From an uncultured Collinsella sp. (lineage in GTDB: Bacteria > Actinomycetota > Coriobacteriia > Coriobacteriales > Coriobacteriaceae), in the NCBI GenBank assembly GCA_958412345.1, contig CATYSO010000006.1:57149-121148 (forward strand): a DNA stretch of 64,000 nt, written 5' to 3'. The first letter of the stretch is position 1, and each line of letters opens with the position of its first letter. This document shows, piece by piece, positions 48,388-57,438 of the stretch. Made by a program: the position numbers and the translations under genes. The notes below the pieces were generated by a model. That model was not told the DNA's origin, searched no databases, and saw only the letters and a program-made list of their open reading frames with translations.

Positions 48388-49542
48388 CTAGAAGCTACCG
48401 CGCTTCAGGAAGTCGGGAAGCTCGAACTGGTCGTTGCCAAAGTTGGGCAGCTCGGTACCACCGACGTTGCGGGTCGGAGCGGCCTGAGCCGGGCTGGCAG
48501 CCGGAGCGGTGCGCTGCGGCTCAGCGGAGGCAGCGGCCTTGCTCTGAGACTGCTGAGCAGCAAAGAGCTCGTCCTGACGGTTGACGTTGGAGTCGGAGAA
48601 GCCCGTAGCGATGACGGTGATACGCACCTGATCGCCCAGGGACTCGTCGACAACGGTACCGAAGATGATGTTCGCCTCGGGGTCGACGGCGTTGGCGACA
48701 ACGTCGGCGGCGTCGCTGATCTCCTGGATGCCCAGGTCCTTGGAACCGGCGATGGAGAGCAGCACGCGCGTGGCACCATCGATGGAGCTCTCGAGCAGCG
48801 GGCTGGAGATGGCCTGCTGGGCAGCGTCGACGGCACGAGTATCCCCAGAAGAGGTACCGATACCCATCATGGCGGTACCGGCCTGCTTCATGATGGTCTT
48901 AACATCGGCGAAGTCCAGGTTGATGATACCGGGGACGGTGATGAGGTCGGTGATGCCCTGGGTGCCCTGGGAAAGGACGCCATCGGCAATCGCGAAGGCC
49001 TCGAGCATGGTGGTCTTCTTCTCGGCGATGTCGAGCAGCTTATCGTTAGGAATGACGATCATGGTGTCGACGCAATCGGAGAGGGTCTTGATGCCCTCCT
49101 CGGCGCTCTTCTTGCGCTTGCGGCCCTCGAAGGTGAAGGGCTTGGTCACGACGGCGACGGTCAGTGCGCCGACCTCGTTCATCGCGATATCGGCAACGAT
49201 GGGAGCAGCGCCGGTACCGGTGCCACCGCCCTCACCGCAGGTGATAAACACCATGTCGGCGCCAGCGAGCGCCTCGGCAATGTCATCGCGGGACTCATCG
49301 GCAGCCTTGCGGCCAACCTCGGGGTTGGCGCCGGCGCCCAGGCCGCGGGTAAGGTCGGTGCCGATGTGCACCTTGATATCGGCATCAGAGATCGCGAGTG
49401 CCTGAGCATCGGTGTTGATGGCAACAAACTCGACGCCGCGGATGCCCTCTTCGATCATTCGATTGACCGCGTTGGTACCGCCGCCGCCGACGCCGACCAC
49501 CTTAATGACGGCAAGGTAGTTGTTGATCTCTGTCTCGTGCAT
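48388..49542 (-). CDS. ftsZ: Cell division protein FtsZ
   Basis: Tubulin-like GTPase of 384 aa forming the septal ring. Seen: VVGVGGGGTNAVNRMI, the GTP loop ITCGEGGGTGTGAAP, NLDFADVKTIM (T7 loop) and the C-terminal partner-binding tail ELPDFLKR. The usual T-loop reads TAGMGGGTGTG; here AGM is replaced by CGE, a charged residue beside the nucleotide site. ATG at 49540-49542 follows GGAGG. The gene is preceded by ftsQ with no ftsA, so SepF is the likely membrane tether. Confidence 0.97.
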   Translation of the reverse strand: MHETEINNYLAVIKVVGVGGGGTNAVNRMIEEGIRGVEFVAINTDAQALAISDADIKVHIGTDLTRGLGAGANPEVGRKAADESRDDIAEALAGADMVFITCGEGGGTGTGAAPIVADIAMNEVGALTVAVVTKPFTFEGRKRKKSAEEGIKTLSDCVDTMIVIPNDKLLDIAEKKTTMLEAFAIADGVLSQGTQGITDLITVPGIINLDFADVKTIMKQAGTAMMGIGTSSGDTRAVDAAQQAISSPLLESSIDGATRVLLSIAGSKDLGIQEISDAADVVANAVDPEANIIFGTVVDESLGDQVRITVIATGFSDSNVNRQDELFAAQQSQSKAAASAEPQRTAPAASPAQAAPTRNVGGTELPNFGNDQFELPDFLKRGSF

Positions 49543-49572
49543 GTCGGTCCTCCGAACAAAGGTTATAGCCAT

Positions 49573-49741
49573 AGCATGGGTCGACCCCTGCGCACATTAA
49601 CCTTCAGGTTGAAAGTAAATGCAAAGGTAAACCGTATTATGTTTGCACATTATGAACGTATCAGTCAAATAATTGACCGTGAAAACCAAACAAACCAGAT
49701 AAACGGCGTGGTATGGCCCCTCAACAAAGCATCAACCAGCG
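49573..49741 (-). promoter_or_regulatory. ftsZ upstream region
   Basis: AT-rich 170-base gap between ftsQ and ftsZ, the only sizeable gap between murG and ftsZ. It holds a palindrome GTCAATTATTTGAC and CATAAT -10-like boxes on the minus strand, so ftsZ probably has its own regulated promoter. A firm -35/-10 pair was not found. Confidence 0.4.
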
Positions 49742-50998
49742 CTACGAGGTCGGAGCATTCCTAAATGTGTAGTTGCCCGGAGAGCGCACATTGATATACG
49801 TTACGCCCTCTACCTGCGAAAGCAACTTGGTGACTACGCGTTCCTTCTTGGCGATATCGTCCGAATCGCCCAGCGACACCTCAATGCCGTTATTGAGGTT
49901 TGCCGAGATGGCTTCGACCGAAGGCGTGGAAATATCCTTGACTTGTCCCAAGAACTCGCTCGAAAAACCACGCACATAATCCAGGCCGGCCTTAACGGCT
50001 TTGGAGTTCACCGCCTGGCCGGAAACCGGAGCGACATCCGCCGAGACATCAGTCAACAACACCGCGCCATAATGCTTGGCGAGCGCCAGCGCGGCATCGA
50101 TTCCGGTCAAGGTATTTGAGCCCTGCCCTGTCGTGATGACGTTGCCCTGGTCGTCCACTTCGACCGACGTCGACAGCGGGGCGATCCAGGTGTCATCATC
50201 TCCGATAGCCCAGGCAAGGTCGTCAGAGCTGATATACGCAATGGCGATAACCTTACGCTCCGTCGGCGTGATGATAAGCGTATGGGGAAACTGGCGCTGG
50301 ACATCCACGCCCGAGACCCACGGGTTCTGCTTGAGATCCTCGGTAATCTGGTCGGGATCGACGTTAAAAAGCGACGTTCCCTCGGGCAAGTCGATCAGCT
50401 GGATAGCATCGTGCTTCGTCACATGCTCGCTGCCTTGAATCTGAATATCAGTGGCAGTAAACAATCCAGAGTTGATCACCACGATGGCAACGACGACGAG
50501 CACGGCCAAGACGGCCAAAACGCCGCCCACGATTTTGCCTTTGCCGGTAACGACAGAAGCGGCGTCTGATGTTTTATTTGCCATCGCTCCAAGTGAAGAT
50601 AACGGGTTGAAACCTTTTTTACTCGAAGGCTTCTTGGCGGTAGCCGGCACCGATGTCAGCGAGCGCGGTTTCGATGCGCCCAGCGTGCGACCTGGACGCG
50701 CCGCTTTAGTTCCCGTCGAGGGCTTGGGAGTTGCCATGGGACGGGCAGGCTTGGCGCCCATAACAGGCTTTGACGTCACCGAGGGACGCGAGGACTTTTT
50801 TGCGGCCGGACGATTACCGAGCTGCGAGCCGACGACCGGTCGACTGGTCTGTCGAGCATGCCCGACAGACTTAGAGTACGCGACGGTATTGCGTTGAGGT
50901 TTGGCAGGCGCGCCGGAACGCCCTCCGGCGCGGCGGAAGGTGGGTTTCGATGCTCTAGAAGCCGAGGAATTTAACTTCCGGTCTGAGCTCGATGCCAT
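49742..50998 (-). CDS. ftsQ: Cell division protein FtsQ/DivIB with long cytoplasmic N-terminus
   Basis: 418 aa. A Lys/Arg/Pro/Ser-rich cytoplasmic segment of about 150 residues (GAPAKPQRN, AARPGRTLGASKPRS, AKKPSSKK) precedes one membrane helix (GGVLAVLAVLVVVAIVVI). The POTRA domain follows (FTATDIQIQGSEHVTKHDAIQLIDLPEGTSLFNVD), then the FtsQ beta domain. The basic extension is much longer than in E. coli (about 25) and may bind DNA or the membrane. Its start overlaps the end of murB by 44 bases. GGGAGG lies three bases before the ATG. Confidence 0.88.
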   Translation of the reverse strand: MASSSDRKLNSSASRASKPTFRRAGGRSGAPAKPQRNTVAYSKSVGHARQTSRPVVGSQLGNRPAAKKSSRPSVTSKPVMGAKPARPMATPKPSTGTKAARPGRTLGASKPRSLTSVPATAKKPSSKKGFNPLSSLGAMANKTSDAASVVTGKGKIVGGVLAVLAVLVVVAIVVINSGLFTATDIQIQGSEHVTKHDAIQLIDLPEGTSLFNVDPDQITEDLKQNPWVSGVDVQRQFPHTLIITPTERKVIAIAYISSDDLAWAIGDDDTWIAPLSTSVEVDDQGNVITTGQGSNTLTGIDAALALAKHYGAVLLTDVSADVAPVSGQAVNSKAVKAGLDYVRGFSSEFLGQVKDISTPSVEAISANLNNGIEVSLGDSDDIAKKERVVTKLLSQVEGVTYINVRSPGNYTFRNAPTS

Positions 50999-51866
50999 AC
51001 GCCTCCCTCACCTTTCCGTGCACATGTCTGATAACCGCGGCAACGTCATCGGCCGAGGCAGTTCCGTTATTAACGATAAAATTAGCGTGAACGGGCGAAA
51101 CTTCCGCGCCGCCAATCGAAAAACCCTTTAATCCACAATCCTCGATAAGCTTGCCCACACTCGCATCGGGCGGATTGCGAAAGACCGACCCGCAGGATGC
51201 GCGACCCATGGGCTGCGTACGCTTGCGCCTCGTAAGGTACCGCTCCATGCGCTCGCGAATGTCGGCCTTGGGCGCCGGTTTAAGCTTGAGCACGCATTCG
51301 AGGATGATCTCATTGCGGGGAAGGCTACATTCGCGGTAGCCCCAAGTGATCTCGGACCCAGCATAATGCTTGATACCGGATGCCGGGTCAAACGTTACGA
51401 CATCCTCAACCAGCGAGCCAATCCACTCGGTCCGTGTGCCGGCATTCATAGATATCGCACCGCCGACCGAACCAGGGATGCCAACGGCAAACTCAAGGCC
51501 CGAAAGGCTACGCGACAGGGCATCGTTGACCAGGCGCGCAAACATCACGCCCGCACCGACCGTCAGCGTACGACCGTCATCGGCAACAACCGTGCGCTGA
51601 AACTCACGTCCGAGCGAAATGACGGCACCGCGATAACCGCCATCGGCAACCAGCAGATTGGAGCCCTTGCCGATGATGACCCACGGCACCTGCTCGCGAT
51701 CGAGCACCGCCACGGCGCGGCGGAGGGCATGATAGCTATGGCACGTCACAAAGAGGTCGGCCTTGCCGCCGATACGATAGCTCGTATGACGCGCAAGGCG
51801 CTCGTCCTCGATCACATCCGTGTCGATCATGCCCGAGAGCGCCATGACGGCGTTAAACAGACCCAT
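50955..51866 (-). CDS. murB: UDP-N-acetylenolpyruvoylglucosamine reductase
   Basis: FAD enzyme of 303 aa making UDP-MurNAc. It has TSYRIGGKADLF, IIGKGSNLLVADGGYRG (FAD loop) and GIPGSVGGAISMNAG. The catalytic region contains the CGSVFRNP serine, and EVSPVHANFIVN is near the C-terminus. This fits the type I/II MurB fold. The ATG at 51864-51866 has only a weak ribosome site and begins six bases after murC, suggesting translational coupling. ftsQ overlaps its 3' end. Confidence 0.94.
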   Translation of the reverse strand: MGLFNAVMALSGMIDTDVIEDERLARHTSYRIGGKADLFVTCHSYHALRRAVAVLDREQVPWVIIGKGSNLLVADGGYRGAVISLGREFQRTVVADDGRTLTVGAGVMFARLVNDALSRSLSGLEFAVGIPGSVGGAISMNAGTRTEWIGSLVEDVVTFDPASGIKHYAGSEITWGYRECSLPRNEIILECVLKLKPAPKADIRERMERYLTRRKRTQPMGRASCGSVFRNPPDASVGKLIEDCGLKGFSIGGAEVSPVHANFIVNNGTASADDVAAVIRHVHGKVREAYGIELRPEVKFLGF

Positions 51867-51871
51867 TAGAC

Positions 51872-53290
51872 TTAAGCGTCTTTCTTGGCAGTCAGATACT
51901 CAATGAACTCGGGGCCGACGGTCGTAACGTCGCCGGCACCCATGGTGAGCAGCAGGTCGCCCTCGCCCACCATCTGCTTGAGCTCCTGATTGAGCTCAAG
52001 ACGGCTGGAGCAGTACACGACCTCCTTGCCAGGATGCTTGGCGCGCACGGTATCGGCGAGCATCTTAGAGGTGACACCCGGAATGGGCATCTCGCCAGCC
52101 GAGAACACATCAATCAGCAGCAGTTTATCGGCATTGGCAAATGCATCGGCAAAGTCGTCGCACAGGGCCTGCAGGCGCGAATAGCGGTGCGGCTGGAACA
52201 CGACGTCGACATGCTTGTAGCCCAGCGACGAAGCGGCAGCAAGCGTCGCCTTGATCTCGGTGGGGTGATGGCCGTAATCATCGACCACGGTGATGCCATC
52301 GATATCGCCCACGTGGGTAAAGCGACGGCGGACGCCTTCAAAGCTCGAGAGCGCCTTGGCGGCGGCGTCGATGTCAAGGCCCAGGACATGGGCGACGGTG
52401 AGCACGGCCGTGGCGTTGAGCATGTTGTGGCGACCGGGATTGCTCTTGATCTCCACAGCGTGCTCAGTGCCGTCCTCAAAGCGAACGATAAAGTCACTCT
52501 GGATGCCCTTGACATCCGGGTGCATGCAGACGATGTCGTTGCTCTCGGCAAAGCCGTAGGAAAGCACGTGACGGCCCGTCGACTTGGCGAGCTCGACCAG
52601 ATGCGGGTCCTCACCGCAGACGATGACGGTGCCGTCCTCGCCCACCAGGCTCATGAATTTGGCGAAAGTTGCCTCGATCTCCTCGATACCCGAGTAGTGA
52701 TCGAGGTGGTCGGCCTCGACGTTGGTCACAATGACCACGTTGGGGTTCAGGAACAGGAAGGAGCTGTCGGACTCGTCGGCCTCGGCGACAAAGTAGTCGC
52801 CCGAGCCGTTCTTGCCGTTCGTGTCATAGCCCTCGACGATGCCACCGATCAAGAAGCTCGGATCCAGACCCATGCGGTCGAGCATGGTGGCGCACATCGA
52901 AGACGTGGTGGTCTTGCCATGCGTGCCGGCAACAGCGACGGTGGTGTAGCCGTGGCCCAAAGCAGAGAGCATCTTAGCACGGGGCCACACAGGAATGCCC
53001 AGCTCGCGAGCGCGCACGAGCTCAGGGTTGGACTCCGGAATAGCGGTGGAGACAACAACCACGTCGGGCTTGACCTCGTCGATCGTGGCGGCCTCATGGC
53101 CCACATGCACCTTCACACCAGCGCGGGTAAGCTGGCGGATATAACGTGACGTCTTAAGGTCGGAGCCGGTAACGGCATAACCGCGCTCGTGCAGAACGAG
53201 GGCGATGCCGCTCATGCCGGCGCCGCCGATACCGATAAAGTGGGCGCTCTTAAACTCGGGCGCGGAGGTTGCAGTCTGGGAATCAGCCAT
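51872..53290 (-). CDS. murC: UDP-N-acetylmuramate-L-alanine ligase
   Basis: Adds the first stem residue of peptidoglycan. The 472-aa protein has FIGIGGAGMSGIALVL, the ATP loop VAVAGTHGKTTTSSM, EADESDSSFLFLNPNVVIVTN, NHMLNATA-type central motif and VDDYGHHPTEIKATL. ATG at 53288-53290 is 11 bases from AAGGAG, rather long. A GTG nine codons upstream overlaps that site and is less likely. Follows murG after a short gap. Confidence 0.95.
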   Translation of the reverse strand: MADSQTATSAPEFKSAHFIGIGGAGMSGIALVLHERGYAVTGSDLKTSRYIRQLTRAGVKVHVGHEAATIDEVKPDVVVVSTAIPESNPELVRARELGIPVWPRAKMLSALGHGYTTVAVAGTHGKTTTSSMCATMLDRMGLDPSFLIGGIVEGYDTNGKNGSGDYFVAEADESDSSFLFLNPNVVIVTNVEADHLDHYSGIEEIEATFAKFMSLVGEDGTVIVCGEDPHLVELAKSTGRHVLSYGFAESNDIVCMHPDVKGIQSDFIVRFEDGTEHAVEIKSNPGRHNMLNATAVLTVAHVLGLDIDAAAKALSSFEGVRRRFTHVGDIDGITVVDDYGHHPTEIKATLAAASSLGYKHVDVVFQPHRYSRLQALCDDFADAFANADKLLLIDVFSAGEMPIPGVTSKMLADTVRAKHPGKEVVYCSSRLELNQELKQMVGEGDLLLTMGAGDVTTVGPEFIEYLTAKKDA

Positions 53291-53387
53291 GTGCTCGTGT
53301 ACTCCTTGCGTAAACACTGCCTGTAACCCGTTAACTGTACCGCACCTACCGCATCAGCGCGAGGGCGACCGACGATATCCCGTCTAA

Positions 53388-54503
53388 CTAACGCAAACCC
53401 TCTACCGCATCCGCCAGAAGAGCGGCGGCCCTATCCTGAGCCAGACCACGTGCCGCCTGACGCATGGCGTCGCGCGCCGCCGCGTCGTCGACCAAGTGCA
53501 GCAGCTCATCGGCAAAGGCAGAACCATCGATATCGGCATCGGCGCAGAGCACACCGGCCCCGGCGTCGACCAGATAACGGGCATTGGTGGTTTGGTGGTC
53601 GGCCGTCGCATGCGGATACGGCACGAGCACCGAGGGCACGGCGAGCGCAGCGATCTCGGCCACGCTCGATGCGCCCGAACGCGAGAGCACCAAATCGGCA
53701 GCAGCCAGCATATCGCCCATGTTGTCGATGTAAGGCTGGACGCGATAACGCTTCGCCTCCTCGGGCGTCAGCGCCAAAGCGCACTCGGTCTCCTCAAAGC
53801 CGTCGGCACCCGTCGAATGCAACACATAGAGGCTCTTGCGCGAAAGCAGCTCGTTTTTGAGCGAAGCCACGCGCTCGTTGAGGTGCTGGGCGCCAAGTGA
53901 ACCGCCAAAGACGAGCAGCAGCGTAGCGTCCTCGGGAACGCCAAGTGCCTTGCGGCCGCGAGCGCGATCGCCCTCGATCACCGAGCGACGTACGGGGTTG
54001 CCGGTCATGAGTACGTGGTCAGGGTCACCTTCGCGCTCAAAGACCGCGCGCGCTGCCGGCACCGAGATGCACACGCGGGCGGCGTGGGAGTTCATCATCT
54101 TGTTGGCCAGGCCCGGAACAGAGTTCTGCTCATGCAGCAGATACGGAACGCCCGCGCCCTTGCACCACCCCAGCAGCGGAACCTCGACATAGGCACCAAA
54201 ACCGATGGCGGCATCGGGCTTGCCGACCTTTGAGAAATGACTGGCGAGCGCACGCTTGGCCTTGTTGACACGCCACAGCGAGGTCAGCGCCGTCCAAGGA
54301 CGGGAGCGGTCGAAGCCCGTAACCGTAATGGGCACAAAATCAAACCCAGCCTCGGGGACCAGACGGCCCTCGAGCTTGCGCGACTGGCCAACGAACACAA
54401 CGTGGTGGCCACGGTCACGCAGCTCTTCGGCCAAGGCAAGCGCGGGGTTGATGTGTCCCGCCGTGCCGCCGGCTGCAATAGCAACGGTCATCTTATCGGT
54501 CAT
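53388..54503 (-). CDS. murG: UDP-GlcNAc transferase MurG (lipid II synthase)
   Basis: Membrane-associated GT28 glycosyltransferase of 371 aa. The G-loops are AAGGTAGHINPALALAEEL and FGGSLGAQHLNE. LLHEQNSVPGLANK is the acceptor region, and SRSGASSVAEIAALAVPSVLVPYPHATADHQT is the UDP-GlcNAc site. ATG at 54501-54503 follows AAGGGA and overlaps the end of ftsW by 11 bases. Confidence 0.96.
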   Translation of the reverse strand: MTDKMTVAIAAGGTAGHINPALALAEELRDRGHHVVFVGQSRKLEGRLVPEAGFDFVPITVTGFDRSRPWTALTSLWRVNKAKRALASHFSKVGKPDAAIGFGAYVEVPLLGWCKGAGVPYLLHEQNSVPGLANKMMNSHAARVCISVPAARAVFEREGDPDHVLMTGNPVRRSVIEGDRARGRKALGVPEDATLLLVFGGSLGAQHLNERVASLKNELLSRKSLYVLHSTGADGFEETECALALTPEEAKRYRVQPYIDNMGDMLAAADLVLSRSGASSVAEIAALAVPSVLVPYPHATADHQTTNARYLVDAGAGVLCADADIDGSAFADELLHLVDDAAARDAMRQAARGLAQDRAAALLADAVEGLR

Positions 54504-56013
54504 GGTAGTCCCTTCGTACACGCGGTCCCTGGTCGTCGGTGCGTAGACGTGCCGACGGGTCCGAGTTCAAATCGATTCGATTATATCCGCCGCCCGCGCT
54601 GCGAGGGCTGGGGCGCTGCGGACGGCCTTGCGGAGCCGTTCGCGGGCGTGGACGAGCTGCCGGCTCGGATGCAGAACCATCCAGAACGGTAAAGCCGTTA
54701 CGCGAAGATCGCTCGCCGCGCACGTGGGGCACGCCGGCGGTACTCTCATCCATAACGGCAAAGCTCTCGCGGCGACGGTCGTACTCATCGCGACGCGCGC
54801 TCTCGTACGAAACGCGCAGGATCAGACCGGCAAGCATAAGCGACACAATAATCGACGAACCGCCGTAGCTAATAAACGGCAACGGTTTGCCCGTCATGGG
54901 AAACACGTTGAGGATGCCCAGTGCATTGATCAAAAACTGCACCGCGAGAATGACCGCAGAGCCAGACGCCATGAGCGCGCCCCGACGATCGGTCGCCTGC
55001 TCGGCAATGCGAAACGCCGAGTAGATCAGCATCGCAAACACCAAGAAGAACAGCACGGTTCCGACAAAACCGACTTCCTCGCCAATGATGGCCAGGATGT
55101 AGTCATTGTGCGCCTCGGGCAGATACGAGTACTTCATGGTTGAGTTGCCGATGCCACGGCCGAACAGACCGCCCGAGGCAAAGGCCATGATGGCAAGCGT
55201 GGCCTGATAGCCGTCACCATACTCGTCGGCCCAAGGGTTCAAGGCAACCTGAATGCGCACCATACGGTACGGCTCTGCAACAAGCGCAATCACAATCACG
55301 AGAATGCCGAAGATTATCACGCCGATGATAAATTTGGGGTCGAGACCCGCAAACAACGCCATGCACATGAGGGTCAACAGGATGATCAGGACGGTACCGA
55401 AATCGGGCTGGATAAAGATCAGAAAGAGCGAAATGCCCAGGTAGATGCCCATCTTGCGAAGGAATTCGTTGATGTTGCCACCGGGCGAAAAGAAGCGATC
55501 AAGCATGATGGCCGAATACGCAATGACAAATGGCTTTAAAAACTCGGAAGGCTGGAACTGAATGCCGGCGATGTTGAGCCAGCGCGTGGCGCCACGGCTG
55601 CCGCTGCCCACCAAGAACACCAGCAGAAGCAAGAACATCATGCCGATAAGGAAGATCCTAAGCACATCCTCCCCAAACCAGCTGTCCGGCAAAACGCGCA
55701 CGATGGCAATCAACGCCAGAACACCAACCACGGCAAACGCGGCCTGTCGACCCAGGAAAAACATCGCCGAGCCATTCTCGTGCAGCGCCTCGACCGAAGA
55801 CGCCGAGTACACCATCAGCAGACCAAAGCACACCAAAGTAAACAGGCAGGCCATGAATATCAGACGGGGGCGCATGATGCGGGCGGGAACGCCGGCAATA
55901 TAGCGTTCGCTAAACGACTGCCCGCCGCGACCGGAACGCGGCGTGCTACGCCGCGAGGAAGCACGGTCCGAGTCGGGCCTCCTCATACCTTGTCGGGGGC
56001 TCTCCTCTCTCAC
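54493..56013 (-). CDS. ftsW: FtsW-type peptidoglycan glycosyltransferase (SEDS)
   Basis: Septal SEDS polymerase of 506 aa with ten membrane helices. Seen: FGLLMVYSASSVEAL, the catalytic loop GSRGATRWLNIAGIQFQPSEFLKP, PEAHNDYILAIIGEEVGFVG and FISYGGSSIIVSLMLAGLILRVS. Long Arg/Ser/Pro-rich cytoplasmic tails flank the core: about 45 residues before it and 90 after it. The GTG at 56011-56013 fits best, six bases after AGGGG; the TTG at 56019 overlaps it and the ATG at 55986 is too far. Confidence 0.94.
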   Translation of the reverse strand: MREESPRQGMRRPDSDRASSRRSTPRSGRGGQSFSERYIAGVPARIMRPRLIFMACLFTLVCFGLLMVYSASSVEALHENGSAMFFLGRQAAFAVVGVLALIAIVRVLPDSWFGEDVLRIFLIGMMFLLLLVFLVGSGSRGATRWLNIAGIQFQPSEFLKPFVIAYSAIMLDRFFSPGGNINEFLRKMGIYLGISLFLIFIQPDFGTVLIILLTLMCMALFAGLDPKFIIGVIIFGILVIVIALVAEPYRMVRIQVALNPWADEYGDGYQATLAIMAFASGGLFGRGIGNSTMKYSYLPEAHNDYILAIIGEEVGFVGTVLFFLVFAMLIYSAFRIAEQATDRRGALMASGSAVILAVQFLINALGILNVFPMTGKPLPFISYGGSSIIVSLMLAGLILRVSYESARRDEYDRRRESFAVMDESTAGVPHVRGERSSRNGFTVLDGSASEPAARPRPRTAPQGRPQRPSPRSAGGGYNRIDLNSDPSARLRTDDQGPRVRRDYHDR

Positions 56014-56022
56014 CGGCAACCC

Positions 56023-57429
56023 CTATTCCATTTGCGATTTCGCTGCAGCGGCAAGCTGGGCCACATAGTCCTTAAACACGCGGCCGCGCTCCTCATAGCC
56101 CGAGAACTCATCGAACGAAGAGCACGCAGGAGAAAGTAAGATCACGTCGCCACGGCTCGACAGCGAACGGGCAACGTCCACGGCATCGCGTAGGTCATCC
56201 GCCTGGGCGATATCCACATCGCCATCGACATCGGCCTCGTCCATAGCGGCGGTAAAGCGTTCGCGCGCATCGCCAAAGCAGACGACCGAGCGTACGTTAT
56301 CCATAACAACGCGCGCGAAGTCCGTGAGCGGCGTGCCCTTATCGTGGCCGCCGAGCAGCAAGATCACGTTGTCATCGGGAAACGCCGTCAGTGCCTTCTC
56401 GACCGCGTCGGTGTTGGTCGCCTTGGAATCGTTGACGTAGCGCACTCCGTCAATCTCGCCGCACGGCTCCACGCGGTGCTCGAGCGGCTGGAACGAGGCC
56501 AGACCGCGGCGGACACCATCGACATCGGCACCGACTGCCAAGGCAGCCGTGGCAGCGCACAGGGCATTGATAACATTGTGATGGCCCGAGATCTTGAGTT
56601 CGGATGTAGCGATGAGCGGGGTCTCGACGCCCTTCAGACGCACGATCATCTTGCCATCGCGTACAAAGGCGGCATCCTCACCCTCAGGCTCGTCAAAGGC
56701 AACCTTGCAGATGCGACGACCCGGCGTGTAGATGTACTCATCGAACTCGTGAATGCCGGCATCTTCGACGTCGACAACCGCCAGATCGTCATCGACCATA
56801 TTGTCAAACAGTTTGATCTTGGCAAGCGCATAGTTCTTATGGCTCTTATGCCAGCCCAAGTGGTCGGGAGTGATGTTGAGCAGCACCGCCACACGAGGGT
56901 GGAGCTCGGTGGTCGTAGCAATCTGATAGCTCGAGAGCTCAGCCACAAACCACTCGTTGTGGGCTCGGCCGTCAATCTCGTTGACCGGCGGCTCGCCGAT
57001 GTTGCCGACAGCTACGCTGGCCTCGCCGGCAGCCTTGAGCAGATAATCGGTCAGCGACGTGGTAGTCGTCTTGCCGTTGGTGCCCGTGATGGCAATCCAG
57101 TTATCGGGCGACAGGCGATAGGCAAACTCTGGCTCACCCATAATCTGGGCGGCATGCTCGCGCCCGGCCTTAAAGAAGCCCGAGAACTCCGAGATGCCCG
57201 GGCACGTCACGCATACGTCATAGGCGCCCTCGACCTGTTCGGTCCCATAGACAAACGACGCACCAGCAGCCTCGAGCGCACGCGTGGCGTCATTGGGCTC
57301 AGAGGTGCCGCCGCCATACACGGTAACGGCGCTTACGCGCTCGGGATGTGCCAGCGCCCAGCGGGCGACATCGAGACCGGATTTGCCCTGACCCAAAACG
57401 AGCAGGCTAAAGACATCAGCAAGAGGCAT
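56023..57429 (-). CDS. murD: UDP-N-acetylmuramoylalanine-D-glutamate ligase
   Basis: Adds D-Glu to the stem. The 468-aa protein has the N-terminal LLVLGQGKSGLDVARW, ATP loop IAITGTNGKTTTTSLTDYLL and ELSSYQIATT. NITPDHLGWHKSHKNYALAKIKLF, GHHNVINALCAATAA, YVNDSKATNTDAVEKAL and LSPACSSFDEFSGYEERG complete the set. The ribosome site is weak and the gene starts ten bases after mraY, so translation is probably coupled. Confidence 0.95.
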   Translation of the reverse strand: MPLADVFSLLVLGQGKSGLDVARWALAHPERVSAVTVYGGGTSEPNDATRALEAAGASFVYGTEQVEGAYDVCVTCPGISEFSGFFKAGREHAAQIMGEPEFAYRLSPDNWIAITGTNGKTTTTSLTDYLLKAAGEASVAVGNIGEPPVNEIDGRAHNEWFVAELSSYQIATTTELHPRVAVLLNITPDHLGWHKSHKNYALAKIKLFDNMVDDDLAVVDVEDAGIHEFDEYIYTPGRRICKVAFDEPEGEDAAFVRDGKMIVRLKGVETPLIATSELKISGHHNVINALCAATAALAVGADVDGVRRGLASFQPLEHRVEPCGEIDGVRYVNDSKATNTDAVEKALTAFPDDNVILLLGGHDKGTPLTDFARVVMDNVRSVVCFGDARERFTAAMDEADVDGDVDIAQADDLRDAVDVARSLSSRGDVILLSPACSSFDEFSGYEERGRVFKDYVAQLAAAAKSQME

Positions 57430-57438
57430 GAAAGACCA

